Of a DNA stretch of 64,000 nucleotides, positions 35,479 to 45,500 are shown piece by piece. A program made the translations under genes and the position numbers. The stretch comes from Bacteroidales bacterium (GTDB lineage: Bacteria > Bacteroidota > Bacteroidia > Bacteroidales > WCHB1-69): assembly GCA_017549765.1 (NCBI GenBank), contig JAFYNM010000004.1, positions 65,161 through 129,160 of the forward strand. Direction: 5' to 3'. Position 1 is the first letter of the stretch. Every line of letters begins with the position of its first letter. A model generated the notes under the pieces. It was not told the origin of the DNA. It saw nothing but the letters and a program-made list of their open reading frames with translations, and made no database searches.

Positions 35479-36876
35479 CTATTTCCCGATGATGGCCGCC
35501 AGCTCGTCCACGCCTTTCGGCAAGTGCGGGCCTAACACGCGGTGGCCGGTTTCGGTGATCAGCAGGTCATCCTCGATACGGATGCCGCCGAATTCGCGGT
35601 ATTTCTCCACCACATCGTAGTTGATGAAGTCGGCGAACTTGTTCTCCTTCTTCCAGATGTCGATGAGGTGCGGGATGAAGTAGATGCCCGGCTCGATGGA
35701 GACCACGAAGCCCGGCTTCAGCTCGCGGGCCATGCGCAATGATGCCCATCCGAAGATATTGCTCGGACGCACCGTCTCGTCATAGCCGACGTGGATCTGT
35801 CCCAAACCTTCCATATCGTGCACATCCAAGCCGATTTGGTGGCCCAGACCATGCACCATGAAGAGGGCGTGCGCGCCCAACTCCACAGCCTCTTTCACAT
35901 CGCCCTTCATCAGACCCAAGTCTTTGAGTCCTTGTGCGATCACCTCGCAGGAGAGGCGGTGCAGTTCCTTGTTGTACATGCCCGGGTGCGCCGCATCGAT
36001 GGCGTCCATATTGGCTTTCAGGACAATCTCATAGATCTCCTGCTGTTTCTGGGTGAACTTGCCGCCCACGGGCAGGGTACGCGTGTAGTCGGAACAGTAG
36101 TTCATCAGACCTTCGGCGCCGGCGTCCATCAGGAGCATGTTGCCCTTTTGCAGGATGCCATTGTGCAGATGGTTGTGCAGCGTCTCCCCATGTTGCGACA
36201 GGATGACCGGGAAGGAGATGCCGTTGCCGTAGGAGAGCGCGATACCCTCTGCCAGACCGGCCAGCTCACGCTCCGACTCGCCCGGCATACAGCGGCGCAT
36301 CACCGCCGTGTGCATCTTCACGCCGATCTCGCAAGCCTTGTCCATCTCGTCAATCTCGCACTGCTCCTTGGCGGAACGCAAGGCTACGATGCCCTTGATG
36401 AGTTCCAGAGAGGCGGCGCCACGGATCTCGTTGACGTTGATGCCTGTCAGGTTGGAGAGCCAGATCTGGTTGTCGCCACGGTACATGGGGGTGAAATGCA
36501 CCTTGCGGCCCTTCTGCTGGGCTTCGTGGATGTAGTCGGCCAACTTGCCGAGCGGCATAGTGTCTGTCACGCCGACCTTCTCGGCCAAGGAGGCGATGGT
36601 GGGCTGGTCACCCATCCAGATGATATCATCGATGGTGAAGTCGTTGCCGAAGATGATGGACTTGTGTGCATCAAAGTCGATGACGGCCGCGATGTCGGCG
36701 ATGGAGAGACCGAAGAAATAGAGGAAATCGCTGTCCTGACGGAAGTTGTAGGTGTTGTCGGGATAGTTCATCGGTGCCTCGTGGTTGCCGAGGAACACCG
36801 CGATGCCGCTGCCCACCGACTGGGTGAGCTTCTCGCGACGGTTCTGATAAACAGTTTTTTCGAATAAAGGATTCAT
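35479..36876 (-). CDS. Aminopeptidase P family (Xaa-Pro aminopeptidase)
   Basis: 465 residues, M24 family: removes N-terminal residues that precede proline. The N-terminal creatinase-like domain (YRGDNQIWLSNLTGI) is followed by the pita-bread catalytic domain. The five metal ligands are visible: Asp in LLMDAGAEG and SDYTRTLPV, His in MVHGLGHQIGLDVHD, Glu in SIEPGIY and Glu in IRIEDDLLIT. There is no signal peptide, so it is cytoplasmic. Confidence 0.93.
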   Translation of the reverse strand: MNPLFEKTVYQNRREKLTQSVGSGIAVFLGNHEAPMNYPDNTYNFRQDSDFLYFFGLSIADIAAVIDFDAHKSIIFGNDFTIDDIIWMGDQPTIASLAEKVGVTDTMPLGKLADYIHEAQQKGRKVHFTPMYRGDNQIWLSNLTGINVNEIRGAASLELIKGIVALRSAKEQCEIDEMDKACEIGVKMHTAVMRRCMPGESERELAGLAEGIALSYGNGISFPVILSQHGETLHNHLHNGILQKGNMLLMDAGAEGLMNYCSDYTRTLPVGGKFTQKQQEIYEIVLKANMDAIDAAHPGMYNKELHRLSCEVIAQGLKDLGLMKGDVKEAVELGAHALFMVHGLGHQIGLDVHDMEGLGQIHVGYDETVRPSNIFGWASLRMARELKPGFVVSIEPGIYFIPHLIDIWKKENKFADFINYDVVEKYREFGGIRIEDDLLITETGHRVLGPHLPKGVDELAAIIGK

Positions 36877-36882
36877 TGTTAT

Positions 36883-36927
36883 GTTGATTTGTTGATTTGT
36901 TGAATTGTTGATTTGTTGAATCGTTGA
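36883..36927. repeat. TTGTTGATT/TTGTTGAAT tandem array
   Basis: About five 9-10 bp units (GTTGATTT, GTTGATTT, GTTGAATT, GTTGATTT, GTTGAATC) fill the gap between the pepP start and the C10 protease stop. The same unit appears, in either orientation, at about 10070-10138, 10509-10541 and 27348-27378. Confidence 0.55.
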
Positions 36928-36933
36928 TGGTGG

Positions 36934-38712
36934 TTATGGTATCACGACTTTGGTGGTGGTGGAGCCCACGCGTACGAGATAGACGCCGGCGGTTTGCACT
37001 GGAATGAAGGTCTCGGCGTGCGGGTTGGCATTCTGATAGAGGACACTGCCCAGCACATTGTACACAATGATAGGCTTCTGTTCCATGTCCTTCACCGTGA
37101 TTTGCCGGTGTTGCGTGGTGATGATGGGATGATGCTCATCCAGAGAAGAGATGCCCACGCCGGAGATGGAAAAATGGCAATGGTTAACATGCCCATTTTC
37201 AAAAACGGGGTATTCAGGAAGTGTGTCTCCGTACATCAAAGCCGCTATGTATTCCTTATGCTGTTCCATATTGGGAAGGAAGGTTCCGACACCTTGTCCC
37301 ACATAAAAAGCCATAGACTCTATGCTGACATTTTCTCGCAGCGACCATCCATAAAAGACCTCGTTGGTATCCCATATTCCGATACCTATCTGTCCGGAGA
37401 AAGTGGAGTCGCCTTTGTTTCGAATGCTAAAGTTAAAGCCCATCACCTCGTTATCCCAGATGATAGGAGAGGGTATGGAGAGGTCGCTGTTCATCTCCAG
37501 ATGGCTGTAATCGGGTTCGATGCCGAAGATGGCCTCCTGGCGGTCGGAGAAGACATAGGATGCCGGGTTGAGGGCGGAGGAGAGGAAATAGCCGTCGCAA
37601 GAGCCGCCCCAGCCCCAGTTGAGATGGAAATAACCGTTGTTGTCGTAGCCATCGAGTACGAAGCAGTGGCCGCCATTGGTCTCGCCGGTATTGGGGTCAA
37701 CGCCGAAGCCGCCGTAGAGCACGGGGCGTCCATGGGAGATGTCCTCGCGTAGCATGTTGTCCCATACGGTGTCGGCGATGCCCTCGCGCGCGATCCCACG
37801 CAGGGAGGCCTTATAGCCGAAGAACTGCGGCAGTGCGTTCTCGGGACAGTAAGTGTGATCCACATACATCGGATCGGTGAACTCCAACAGGGCCACGGGC
37901 GCATCGCTGCCGCTGTCGCCGTAGAGGTTGTAGCTCATCTGGATGCTGATGCCCACGTGCGACATCAGCTGGGCCACCGCGTTGACCTGTGTCGAGGTGC
38001 TATTCCAATTCAACGCATCGGGCATATTGTCCCAGTCGTAGTAGGTGTTTTCAAAGTCGGCGCTTAGCGTGCCGTAGGTCCAGTAGGGTTGCACGCCCTC
38101 CCAACTGTAGGAGTAGCTGCCGTAGCCGTGACGTGGGTGGTTCCAGTATTTCATCACCTGGGCCATGCCCGTGGCGGTGCAGCCGGTAGTAGGGTGACCA
38201 TAGGGAAGATTATTGTCCGTGGGGCACAGCTCATTATACCAGGGGCGTTGCGACCAGGTGGTGGTGAGCATCGGGGCCACGGTGTCGGCATATTTGCTAT
38301 CGGCGGGCATACCAGCCAGGAGAGCCGTCCATGCTTGGACTGCTTCTGGCGAAGAGACCTGCTCCGTGCGCGCCCACGCGATCTGGCAGTCGTAGAAGCC
38401 CAGCCAATAGTGCAGGGCAGGAGGCATGTCGGCCGTGTTGAGCGACCCTTGAAGAGAATAGCCGAGAACCGGCTTGGCGCAGTCGTCATCGGCAACGATG
38501 ACAAAGCCGCCGCCGGAGCAGTTGAACAGATGGAGATGTGCGTAGGGCATCTGGTTGGTCACCTCTACAAGTTGCGCCGAGGCACGTACCTGCTGGCTCC
38601 AGAAGTGTTGCGCCGCAGCACGGGCCTTGGCAGAGTCCACGGGTGAGGCCACTGCCATAATGGCCAGACACCAAGCCAAGACACAGAGTGATATTTTATT
38701 ATAAGCGGACAT
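36934..38712 (-). CDS. Secreted C10-family cysteine protease (streptopain-like)
   Basis: About 593 residues from the chosen start (MSAYNKISLCVLAWCLAIMAVAS, a signal peptide); a longer frame reaches 38865 but would start upstream of the promoter at 38758-38788. The N-terminal inhibitory Spi-like propeptide region (SAKARAAAQHFWSQQVRAS ... GFVIVADDDCAKPVLGYS) precedes the C10 catalytic domain with Cys in GHPTTGCTATGMAQVMKYW and His in GGHCFVLDGYDNNGYFHLNWGWGG. Relatives include streptopain and PrtT. The C-terminal part ends in a sorting-domain-like segment (VYNVLGSVLYQN ... GVYLVRVGSTTTKVVIP), so T9SS export is likely. Confidence 0.9.
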   Translation of the reverse strand: MSAYNKISLCVLAWCLAIMAVASPVDSAKARAAAQHFWSQQVRASAQLVEVTNQMPYAHLHLFNCSGGGFVIVADDDCAKPVLGYSLQGSLNTADMPPALHYWLGFYDCQIAWARTEQVSSPEAVQAWTALLAGMPADSKYADTVAPMLTTTWSQRPWYNELCPTDNNLPYGHPTTGCTATGMAQVMKYWNHPRHGYGSYSYSWEGVQPYWTYGTLSADFENTYYDWDNMPDALNWNSTSTQVNAVAQLMSHVGISIQMSYNLYGDSGSDAPVALLEFTDPMYVDHTYCPENALPQFFGYKASLRGIAREGIADTVWDNMLREDISHGRPVLYGGFGVDPNTGETNGGHCFVLDGYDNNGYFHLNWGWGGSCDGYFLSSALNPASYVFSDRQEAIFGIEPDYSHLEMNSDLSIPSPIIWDNEVMGFNFSIRNKGDSTFSGQIGIGIWDTNEVFYGWSLRENVSIESMAFYVGQGVGTFLPNMEQHKEYIAALMYGDTLPEYPVFENGHVNHCHFSISGVGISSLDEHHPIITTQHRQITVKDMEQKPIIVYNVLGSVLYQNANPHAETFIPVQTAGVYLVRVGSTTTKVVIP

Positions 38713-38757
38713 ATTTTCTTTTTTTAAGAACAATCTATAAAAAAATGAAAAGCGGCA

Positions 38758-38788
38758 GCAAAAATAATCATTTGTCGGATATGACAAA
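38758..38788 (-). promoter_or_regulatory. Promoter of the C10 protease
   Basis: Minus strand: TTTG (38788-38785), 18-nt spacer, TATTTTTGC (38766-38758), about 46 bp before the chosen start. This supports that start. Confidence 0.6.
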
Positions 38789-38889
38789 CCGATATTCCAT
38801 AATTTCTGCCATAAAAGAATTCTCAACAGAAAGTCATTGCGACAAAAAACAGTGCTTTTTTCCACAAGAGTCTTATATGGCCCTGTCTT

Positions 38890-39792
38890 TTAGTTTTGTT
38901 TTGGTGTCATATCGTAAATCACCATCTCGTTGAAAACGCCTTCCTTGGTGTAAACTTCAAACAAATAAGCCTTGCAGGTGACGGGCGTGTTTTCTGGCAA
39001 ACCACAGGAGTTTTCCACTCGTTCCACAGTGGTAATATAAAACTCTTCTCCTCCTTGCAACAAAAAGACAGCGGTGGGTTCTGGCGGCATTTCTGTTTCA
39101 TAATCTCGTATGACATAGTAATAAGCTATCTCCTTGCGCACTGCTTCATTCTTGATGAACTCCAAGTCCTGTTTTTGAAAATTGAAATCTCCTTTGCAAC
39201 AAGAGAGGTAAAGGGCATTAAAGGAGTGAGAGGAGACGGAAATGGAGTCAATGTTGTGGTAACTCCGAAATTTGTTGAGAAATAACGCAGAGTGTCCGTC
39301 TGAAAATTGGAGAGTCGGGCAGTTGATGATCTTCATCCCTTTCTCAAAGAGAAAATCGTCATAAAATAAAAGAATCTGCCTTATTCCTTTCTCAGACGAG
39401 ACATTCATCACCATATAGTGCATTCTGCCGTCAGGGATATGGTAAAAATCCAAGGTAGAAAAACCCACTTGGGGCGGATAGGAAGTTTCATATGTGGGCA
39501 TATCCAAGGAGAGGTCGGGGAAGAAAAAGGTGGTGTCGATACTGCTCAGATGTATCTTTGGGTGAAATTGAAGATGGGCGCCGCCGTTCCCCACGAAAAG
39601 CAACTCGTCGGCAATGCCATCACCATCAAAATCCCAATTTCTGGAGTAATCGTGCGTTTGACTCGCTTCGTGGTAAGAATAGTGTATATCTGTGTTTTTG
39701 TACAACTTGGAAAATGAATTCGTTGGCTGTGCGTTACAGCCCAATAGTCCAATACAGGTCAAGAGAAGGATTACAATAGTATGTCTCATCAA
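38890..39792 (-). CDS. Lipoprotein of unknown function with a DxDGDG motif
   Basis: 300 residues. The signal sequence ends in a lipobox (LLTCIGLLGC), predicting a membrane-anchored lipoprotein. Residues about 52-75 hold a calcium-loop-like NWDFDGDGIADELLFVGNGG, as in FG-GAP/VCBS-type proteins. The rest is beta-rich and unassigned. The downstream gene on this strand is the C10 protease, but that gene has its own promoter. Confidence 0.65.
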   Translation of the reverse strand: MMRHTIVILLLTCIGLLGCNAQPTNSFSKLYKNTDIHYSYHEASQTHDYSRNWDFDGDGIADELLFVGNGGAHLQFHPKIHLSSIDTTFFFPDLSLDMPTYETSYPPQVGFSTLDFYHIPDGRMHYMVMNVSSEKGIRQILLFYDDFLFEKGMKIINCPTLQFSDGHSALFLNKFRSYHNIDSISVSSHSFNALYLSCCKGDFNFQKQDLEFIKNEAVRKEIAYYYVIRDYETEMPPEPTAVFLLQGGEEFYITTVERVENSCGLPENTPVTCKAYLFEVYTKEGVFNEMVIYDMTPKQN

Positions 39793-40041
39793 GTAGTTTT
39801 TTATGGTGCGAAATTAATGAATTATCCTATGTGTTGAGCATCTTTTTGGTCGCCAAGTCATTTTTTATGTAATCATCATTGTATTAGAAATTTATGTATC
39901 TTAGCTGGGTGATAGTCTGTTAGATGTTTTGTATGGATGTTGTGAAAGAGTACTGCCTTTACGTCAAAGTTTTGAGGGTTAAGGTGCGGGTTTCCTTTTT
40001 TTTTGTATTTTTGGCACCTATTTTTGTAAAATACGAAAAAT

Positions 40042-41628
40042 ATGAAAAATATGAAACGCCTGTTATTGTTATTAGCTGTTATTCAAGTGTTTGCGCTTCT
40101 TTCCTCCGATGTTTTCGCCCAGAAGCTGAAACCTGCCGATGTGCCCGATGACGTGGTGCAAGCCTTGGATATGCAATATTCATACGCTAAAGTGATGAGC
40201 TGGGTCAAAGATGGTAACCAATATATCGCCACCATCAAGGACGAGGGCTCCACGGGCAAGGTCTATATCTCATCTGATGGCGAGTGGTTGCGCACCACCT
40301 TCGCCGTGCCGCAGAACGAGCTGCCCTCTGCCATCACGGCATACGTGAAGGAGAACTATCCCGAGTTCGCCATCTCTGAGTCTTGTCTGGAAGAGAAAGA
40401 CAACGAGAAAACGCACTACTACCTGGAGGTGAAGCCCGACGGCGTCGGCTTCAAGCCCTCCAAGCTGACCTTCAGCACCACGGGAACGAACGAGCTGCTC
40501 AGCCGTGTGGATCCGGAGGACTTCAAAGATCCGAAGGCCGTGGCAGAGAAGCCCGCCCCTGCTCCGAAGGACAACAAGCAGACAGCTGCCAACACCAAGC
40601 CCGCTCCCAAGCCGGCCGCTGAGAAACCCGCCCCTGCTCCGAAGCCTGCAGCCCAGAAACCGGCTCCAGAGCCCAAGCCCGCTCCGGAACCCAAAGAGCC
40701 CAAGCCGGCCAAACCCGCCAAGGAGAAACCCGAACCCGTGGTGAAAGATGAGTACGGCAACATCGCCATCAAGGCTTCCGAAGTGCCCGCCGTGGTCACC
40801 AAAGCCTTTGCCAAGAAGGTGATGCACCCCGAAGAGCTCAACTGGTTCCTCATCGACAGCACCTATGTGGCCAAGTGTATGAACACCGGCAAGAAGACCG
40901 CCGTCTATCTCTCCAAAGACGGTATCTGGGAGAAAACTCTGACCGTGCTGCCCGAAGAGGCGGTGACCGGCCCGATGCTCAAGCATCTCAACGACTACTA
41001 CAAAGGCTTCAAATTCAAATCCGCCGTCAAGGAGACCCGCGCCGACAAGGACGACAAGACCATGGTGGAGTTCTATGAGAAAGCCAACTACAAAGCCAAG
41101 CTGGTCACGACCGTCATCTTTGACAAGACCGGCAAACTCATCCGCACCATCGATCCCGACTACGAGCTGGGCGGTGGCGGCAAGGCCTCTTCTGCCGATG
41201 ACGCACTCGACAAATACTACGAGAAGATGAACATGAGCGTGAAAGAGGACGACAGCCAGAAGGTGCCCGAGGGCGTGGTCGCTGCCTTCAAGCTCAAATA
41301 TCCCCGTGTCACCAATGTGGAGTGGCAGGAGGATGACAACCTCAACTATCAGGCTATCTATTACACCGCCAGAGGCAAAGAGATCTGCGTCTTCAACCCT
41401 TACGGCGAGATTGTGGAGACCTGGCTGATGGGAAAACCCGATGCGCTGTCAACCACCATCCAAGACTATCTGAAGAAAGAGCATAAAAACTGCAAGGTGG
41501 TAGAATACTACACCGTCAAGAAGATTGCCGACAAACAGAGTTTCTACAAGGTCATCATCCAAAACAAGAAGACCGGCGAGGAGGACGAGCTCTGGTTCGC
41601 CCTCAACGGCAAGCCAGTCGATATGTAG
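40042..41628 (+). CDS. Secreted PepSY-like domain protein with a Pro/Ala/Lys-rich linker
   Basis: 528 residues with a signal peptide (LLLLLAVIQVFALLSSDVFAQ). There are three segments of PepSY-like type, each pairing P..V...F...YP...VEW with KV.IS.DGE or similar: about residues 27-160, 240-365 and 395-528. The first two are joined by a linker rich in PAPKPAAEKPAP (about 168-232), a flexible periplasmic spacer. PepSY-like domains are thought to bind or inhibit peptidases; the role here is unknown. prmA follows after 30 bp. Confidence 0.75.
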   Translation: MKNMKRLLLLLAVIQVFALLSSDVFAQKLKPADVPDDVVQALDMQYSYAKVMSWVKDGNQYIATIKDEGSTGKVYISSDGEWLRTTFAVPQNELPSAITAYVKENYPEFAISESCLEEKDNEKTHYYLEVKPDGVGFKPSKLTFSTTGTNELLSRVDPEDFKDPKAVAEKPAPAPKDNKQTAANTKPAPKPAAEKPAPAPKPAAQKPAPEPKPAPEPKEPKPAKPAKEKPEPVVKDEYGNIAIKASEVPAVVTKAFAKKVMHPEELNWFLIDSTYVAKCMNTGKKTAVYLSKDGIWEKTLTVLPEEAVTGPMLKHLNDYYKGFKFKSAVKETRADKDDKTMVEFYEKANYKAKLVTTVIFDKTGKLIRTIDPDYELGGGGKASSADDALDKYYEKMNMSVKEDDSQKVPEGVVAAFKLKYPRVTNVEWQEDDNLNYQAIYYTARGKEICVFNPYGEIVETWLMGKPDALSTTIQDYLKKEHKNCKVVEYYTVKKIADKQSFYKVIIQNKKTGEEDELWFALNGKPVDM

Positions 41629-41658
41629 GATGCCCGCCCAAACCAAACCACTAACCCT

Positions 41659-42504
41659 ATGAAATACCTGGAAATACAATTGAACATCACGCCCGCCGAC
41701 CCCTGGAAGGAGATCTTCACCTCCATGATGGGCGACATCGGTTGCGACAGCTTTATGGATGGCGAAAAGGAGGAAACCCTCTTGTGTTATATCCCTGCCC
41801 ACGACTATGACGAGGCCTCTGTGAAAGAGGTGGTGGAGAACCATGGCTTCCCAGACGTGCACGTCTCCTACAGCGTGCAGGAGATGCCCGACATCAACTG
41901 GAATGCGGAGTGGGAGGCCAACTATCAGCCCGTCTTGATCGCGGACCGTTGCTACATCAGGGCTCCGTTCCATCCGGCGCGCACCGATGTGGACTACGAA
42001 ATCGTGATTGAGCCCAAGATGTCGTTTGGCACGGCGCACCACGCCACCACGGCGCAGATGATCCAGTATGTGCTGGAAACGGAGATGCAGGGCAAGAAGG
42101 TGCTGGACATGGGCGCGGGTACCGGCGTGCTGGCTATCCTTGCCAAGATGCGCGGCGCCACCGAGGTGACCGCCATCGACAATGACGAGTGGGCCTACCG
42201 CAACGGTCTGGAAAATGTTGCCCATAACGATTGTGCGGATATCAAAGTGCTCTTGGGCGATGCCTCCCTGCTCGGCAACGAGACCTACGACATAATCCTC
42301 GCCAACATCAACCGCAACATCCTGCTGCAGGATATCCCGACCTACGTCCGCTGTCTCCAGCCTGGCGGCTTGCTCTTTATGAGCGGCTTCTATGAGGAGC
42401 CCGATTTAGCCATCATCCGCGAGTGCTGCGAAGAGCATCATTTGCGGTATGATTCCCACAAAGTTCAAGACCGCTGGGTGGCTGTTCAATTTTCAAAAAT
42501 CTGA
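41659..42504 (+). CDS. prmA: Ribosomal protein L11 methyltransferase
   Basis: 281 residues. It methylates L11 using SAM. The N-terminal substrate-recognition domain ends near NWNAEWEANYQPV, and EPKMSFGTAHHATT is a strong PrmA signature. The SAM site is VLDMGAGTGVLAI (motif I), then AIDNDEWAYRNGLENV, and ILANINRNILL carries the catalytic Asn-Ile. The next gene starts 2 bp after the stop. Confidence 0.95.
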   Translation: MKYLEIQLNITPADPWKEIFTSMMGDIGCDSFMDGEKEETLLCYIPAHDYDEASVKEVVENHGFPDVHVSYSVQEMPDINWNAEWEANYQPVLIADRCYIRAPFHPARTDVDYEIVIEPKMSFGTAHHATTAQMIQYVLETEMQGKKVLDMGAGTGVLAILAKMRGATEVTAIDNDEWAYRNGLENVAHNDCADIKVLLGDASLLGNETYDIILANINRNILLQDIPTYVRCLQPGGLLFMSGFYEEPDLAIIRECCEEHHLRYDSHKVQDRWVAVQFSKI

Positions 42505-42506
42505 TT

Positions 42507-45500
42507 ATGAAGAAAATCATCTTGATCATCCTGGTGTTGTGCACAGCCTTTGGCGGTTATGCGCAGCGTTTCACCCGTTTTTCCAATGATCCGGCCAAGA
42601 CGGTGGAGGAGATGAAAGAGCTGCTCTCCACGGTGCCGCAAGACCGACAGAAAGACGCCAAAGAGCTCTTGAACTATTTCACGGACATGTGGGAGCAGAA
42701 TATGCTGTACGACTCCCAGATGGCTTTCATCGAGGAGGCGAACCAGATGCTGAAACACAAATTCCGCCCCTTTCCCCATTTCGAGGCGTATATCCATGCC
42801 TATAAGGCTTTTGCCATGAGTGACTTTGCCGACGAGACGGAGACCTGGACAAAGATTCTGGAGTACCATGCCACCCACAGCTTGACCCAATACCAGAAGA
42901 AGATGAAACTCTACGAGGATCTCTTCTTGCGGTATGTGCTCAACACGGAAGACAATGTCTGGTGGCAGACCGATGCCATGCCCTCCAAGATGGGCTTTGA
43001 CGAGGAACCCTATTTTGATTTCGACAATATCACCCTGATTGGTCACTCCAACCAAGACAGTCTGGAGATCTTCGATGTGGCGGGTCGTTTTTTCCCAGCC
43101 CAGCTGAAATTCAAAGGAAAGGGAGGCGTAGTCTATTGGACCCGCGCCGGACTCAACGACAATGTGAAGGCAGAGCTGAAAGACTATGTAGTGGATGTCC
43201 GCTTTTCCCAACTCTCCGCCGACAATGTCACATTCTATTATCCCGACCTCTTTTCCGCCCCCATCAAGGGTCATTTGGAAGAGAAAGCGGTGCTGGCCAC
43301 CTCGGAAGAGAAGGCCACCTACCCCCGCTTCACCAGTTATGACAAGACCATGTCCATCCCGTCCTTGTATCCCAACGTGGACTACATTGGTGGTTTCGAC
43401 CTGCGTGGCGCCTCCATCTATGGTACCTCCTCCGGCGATACGCTGGCCAATGTGACCATCCGCCGCGACGGGAAAGTCATCATCCGGGCAGCCTCGCAGA
43501 GTTTCCTCATCAAGCCTACCAACCTGTTGGCTGAAGATGCCCACGTCAGCATCTACATCGAAGAGGACTCTATCTACCATCCTTGTGCCAACTTCAAATA
43601 CGACAACGACAACCAAGAGCTGCTCATCTCACGACCCAAACAGGGCGTGGGACGCTCCCCCTTCTTCGACTCCTATCACAAACTGGATATCACTATCGAG
43701 TCCATCCATTGGAACACCAACGATGAGCGTATCGAATTCAAGCCCATCGTGGGCAATACCAGCCAGCAGACCGCCATCTTCGAGTCGCAAAACTACTATG
43801 ATGAGAGTGTGATGCACGATATTGAAGGCTACAACAAGGAGAACCCTCTCTACACGCTTTGGCAGCTCTTCAACTCCGCCGGCTACGAGGATGTGACCAT
43901 CGAGGATGTCATCCGCTGGTTCCGGAAGCCCCCTTTGGATATCAAGGCACTGGTCATTGACTTGGCAGCGCGCGGTTTCGTGGAGTATGACGTCATCAAC
44001 AACCGCATCCACTACCGTAGCAAGATCGCCCAGTACCTCAACAACCAGATCAAGAAAAAAGACTACGACTACATCCGTTTGGAATCTAAGACACACTACG
44101 CCTCCTTGGACCTCCTCACCAACGACCTCAAGATCACCGGGTGCGAGTTCTTCGTGCTCAGCGACCCCCAGATTGTGAATGTCTATCCGATGGACGAAGT
44201 GGTCACCGTGAAGAAAAACCGCAACATGGTCTTCTCCGGGCGCGTCATCGGCGGCCTCTTCGACTTTGTCACCCACAACTGCCAGTTCGACTACGACCGT
44301 TTCCTGGTCGATATGGACGTCATCGACACGTTGATTATGTATGTGGAAGACAAAGAGGGTCCTATGGACATGTATGGCGACTACAAGTTGCAACGCGTCA
44401 AGAGCCAGATCGAGGAGCTGTCGGGTGTCTTGTATGTGGATGTGCCCGGCAACAAGTCCGGCATGACCGACTACCCCGACTATCCGATCTTCGAAGCCAG
44501 AAAAGGCGGCAAGGTCTTCTACGACAAACCCGAGATTCTGGGTGGTGTCTATGACCGCAACCGCTTCTTCTATTCCGTCAACGAGTTCCGCATTGTCAAC
44601 CTCGACAACTTCGAGATAGACTCCATGAAGTTCACCGGCAAGTTGGTTTCCGGCGGTATTTTCCCCGACATCCACGAGCCGTTGCAGGTGCAGAAGGACT
44701 TCTCCTTGGGTATTCGGCATCAGACAGGTGGTTTGCCCATGTATGGCACCAAAGGCGGCTATGCCGGCAGTATCAGCCTGACCCACGAAGGTCTGCGCGG
44801 CAAGGGCACCATCGACTATATCACCTCGCACACCATCTCCGACAGTCTGGTCTTCTATCTGGACTCCACCAACGGCTCTGCTAACAATCATGTGGTGGAT
44901 GAGCAACAGAGTGGCGTGGAGTTTCCGCCCGCCGCTGTGGACGACGGTTATCTGCATTGGGAGCCCTATCAGGACCAGATGTTCATCCATACCCTGGAGA
45001 AGCCGATGGCCGTCTTCCGCGAAGCCGAGTTGACAGGCAACTCCAAGATCACCCCGAACGGCATGTTCGGCACGGGAGTCGTTCAGTTCAACCGCGCCGA
45101 CATCACCTCGCGACTCTTCGCCTTCCAGCATCATGAGCTGCTTGCCGACACCTCCGACCTGCAGATTTATGATTTGAAAAAGAATAAAGACAATATCGCC
45201 TTCTCCACCCGCAACTATAAGTCTCACGTGGACTTTAAAACCCGAAAGGGTAATTTCAAAGCCAACGGCAAGGCTTCCGAGATCTACTTTGTGAAGAATG
45301 AGATGAAGGGTGTCGCTTCCGAGTTCGACTGGGATCCCATCGATTCCACCAAGCTGCGTTTCAAATGGGAAGATCCCTATAAAGATGTGGATATCGACAA
45401 CACAGAGATCCGGGAGCTGGTGGATATGCACAGCGAAGGCAACGAGCTCTATGCCTCCGACCCCTCCGTGGGTTACCGTTTCAACGCGTTGAGTGCTGAG

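Noticed and set aside
38713-38865. N-terminal extension of the C10 protease from 38865
   Set aside because: It would start upstream of the promoter; the signal peptide begins properly at 38712.
39924-40151. A 75-residue plus-strand frame upstream of the PepSY-like gene
   Set aside because: It overlaps the certain gene in another frame and has no signal or homology; the start region is AT-rich leader.
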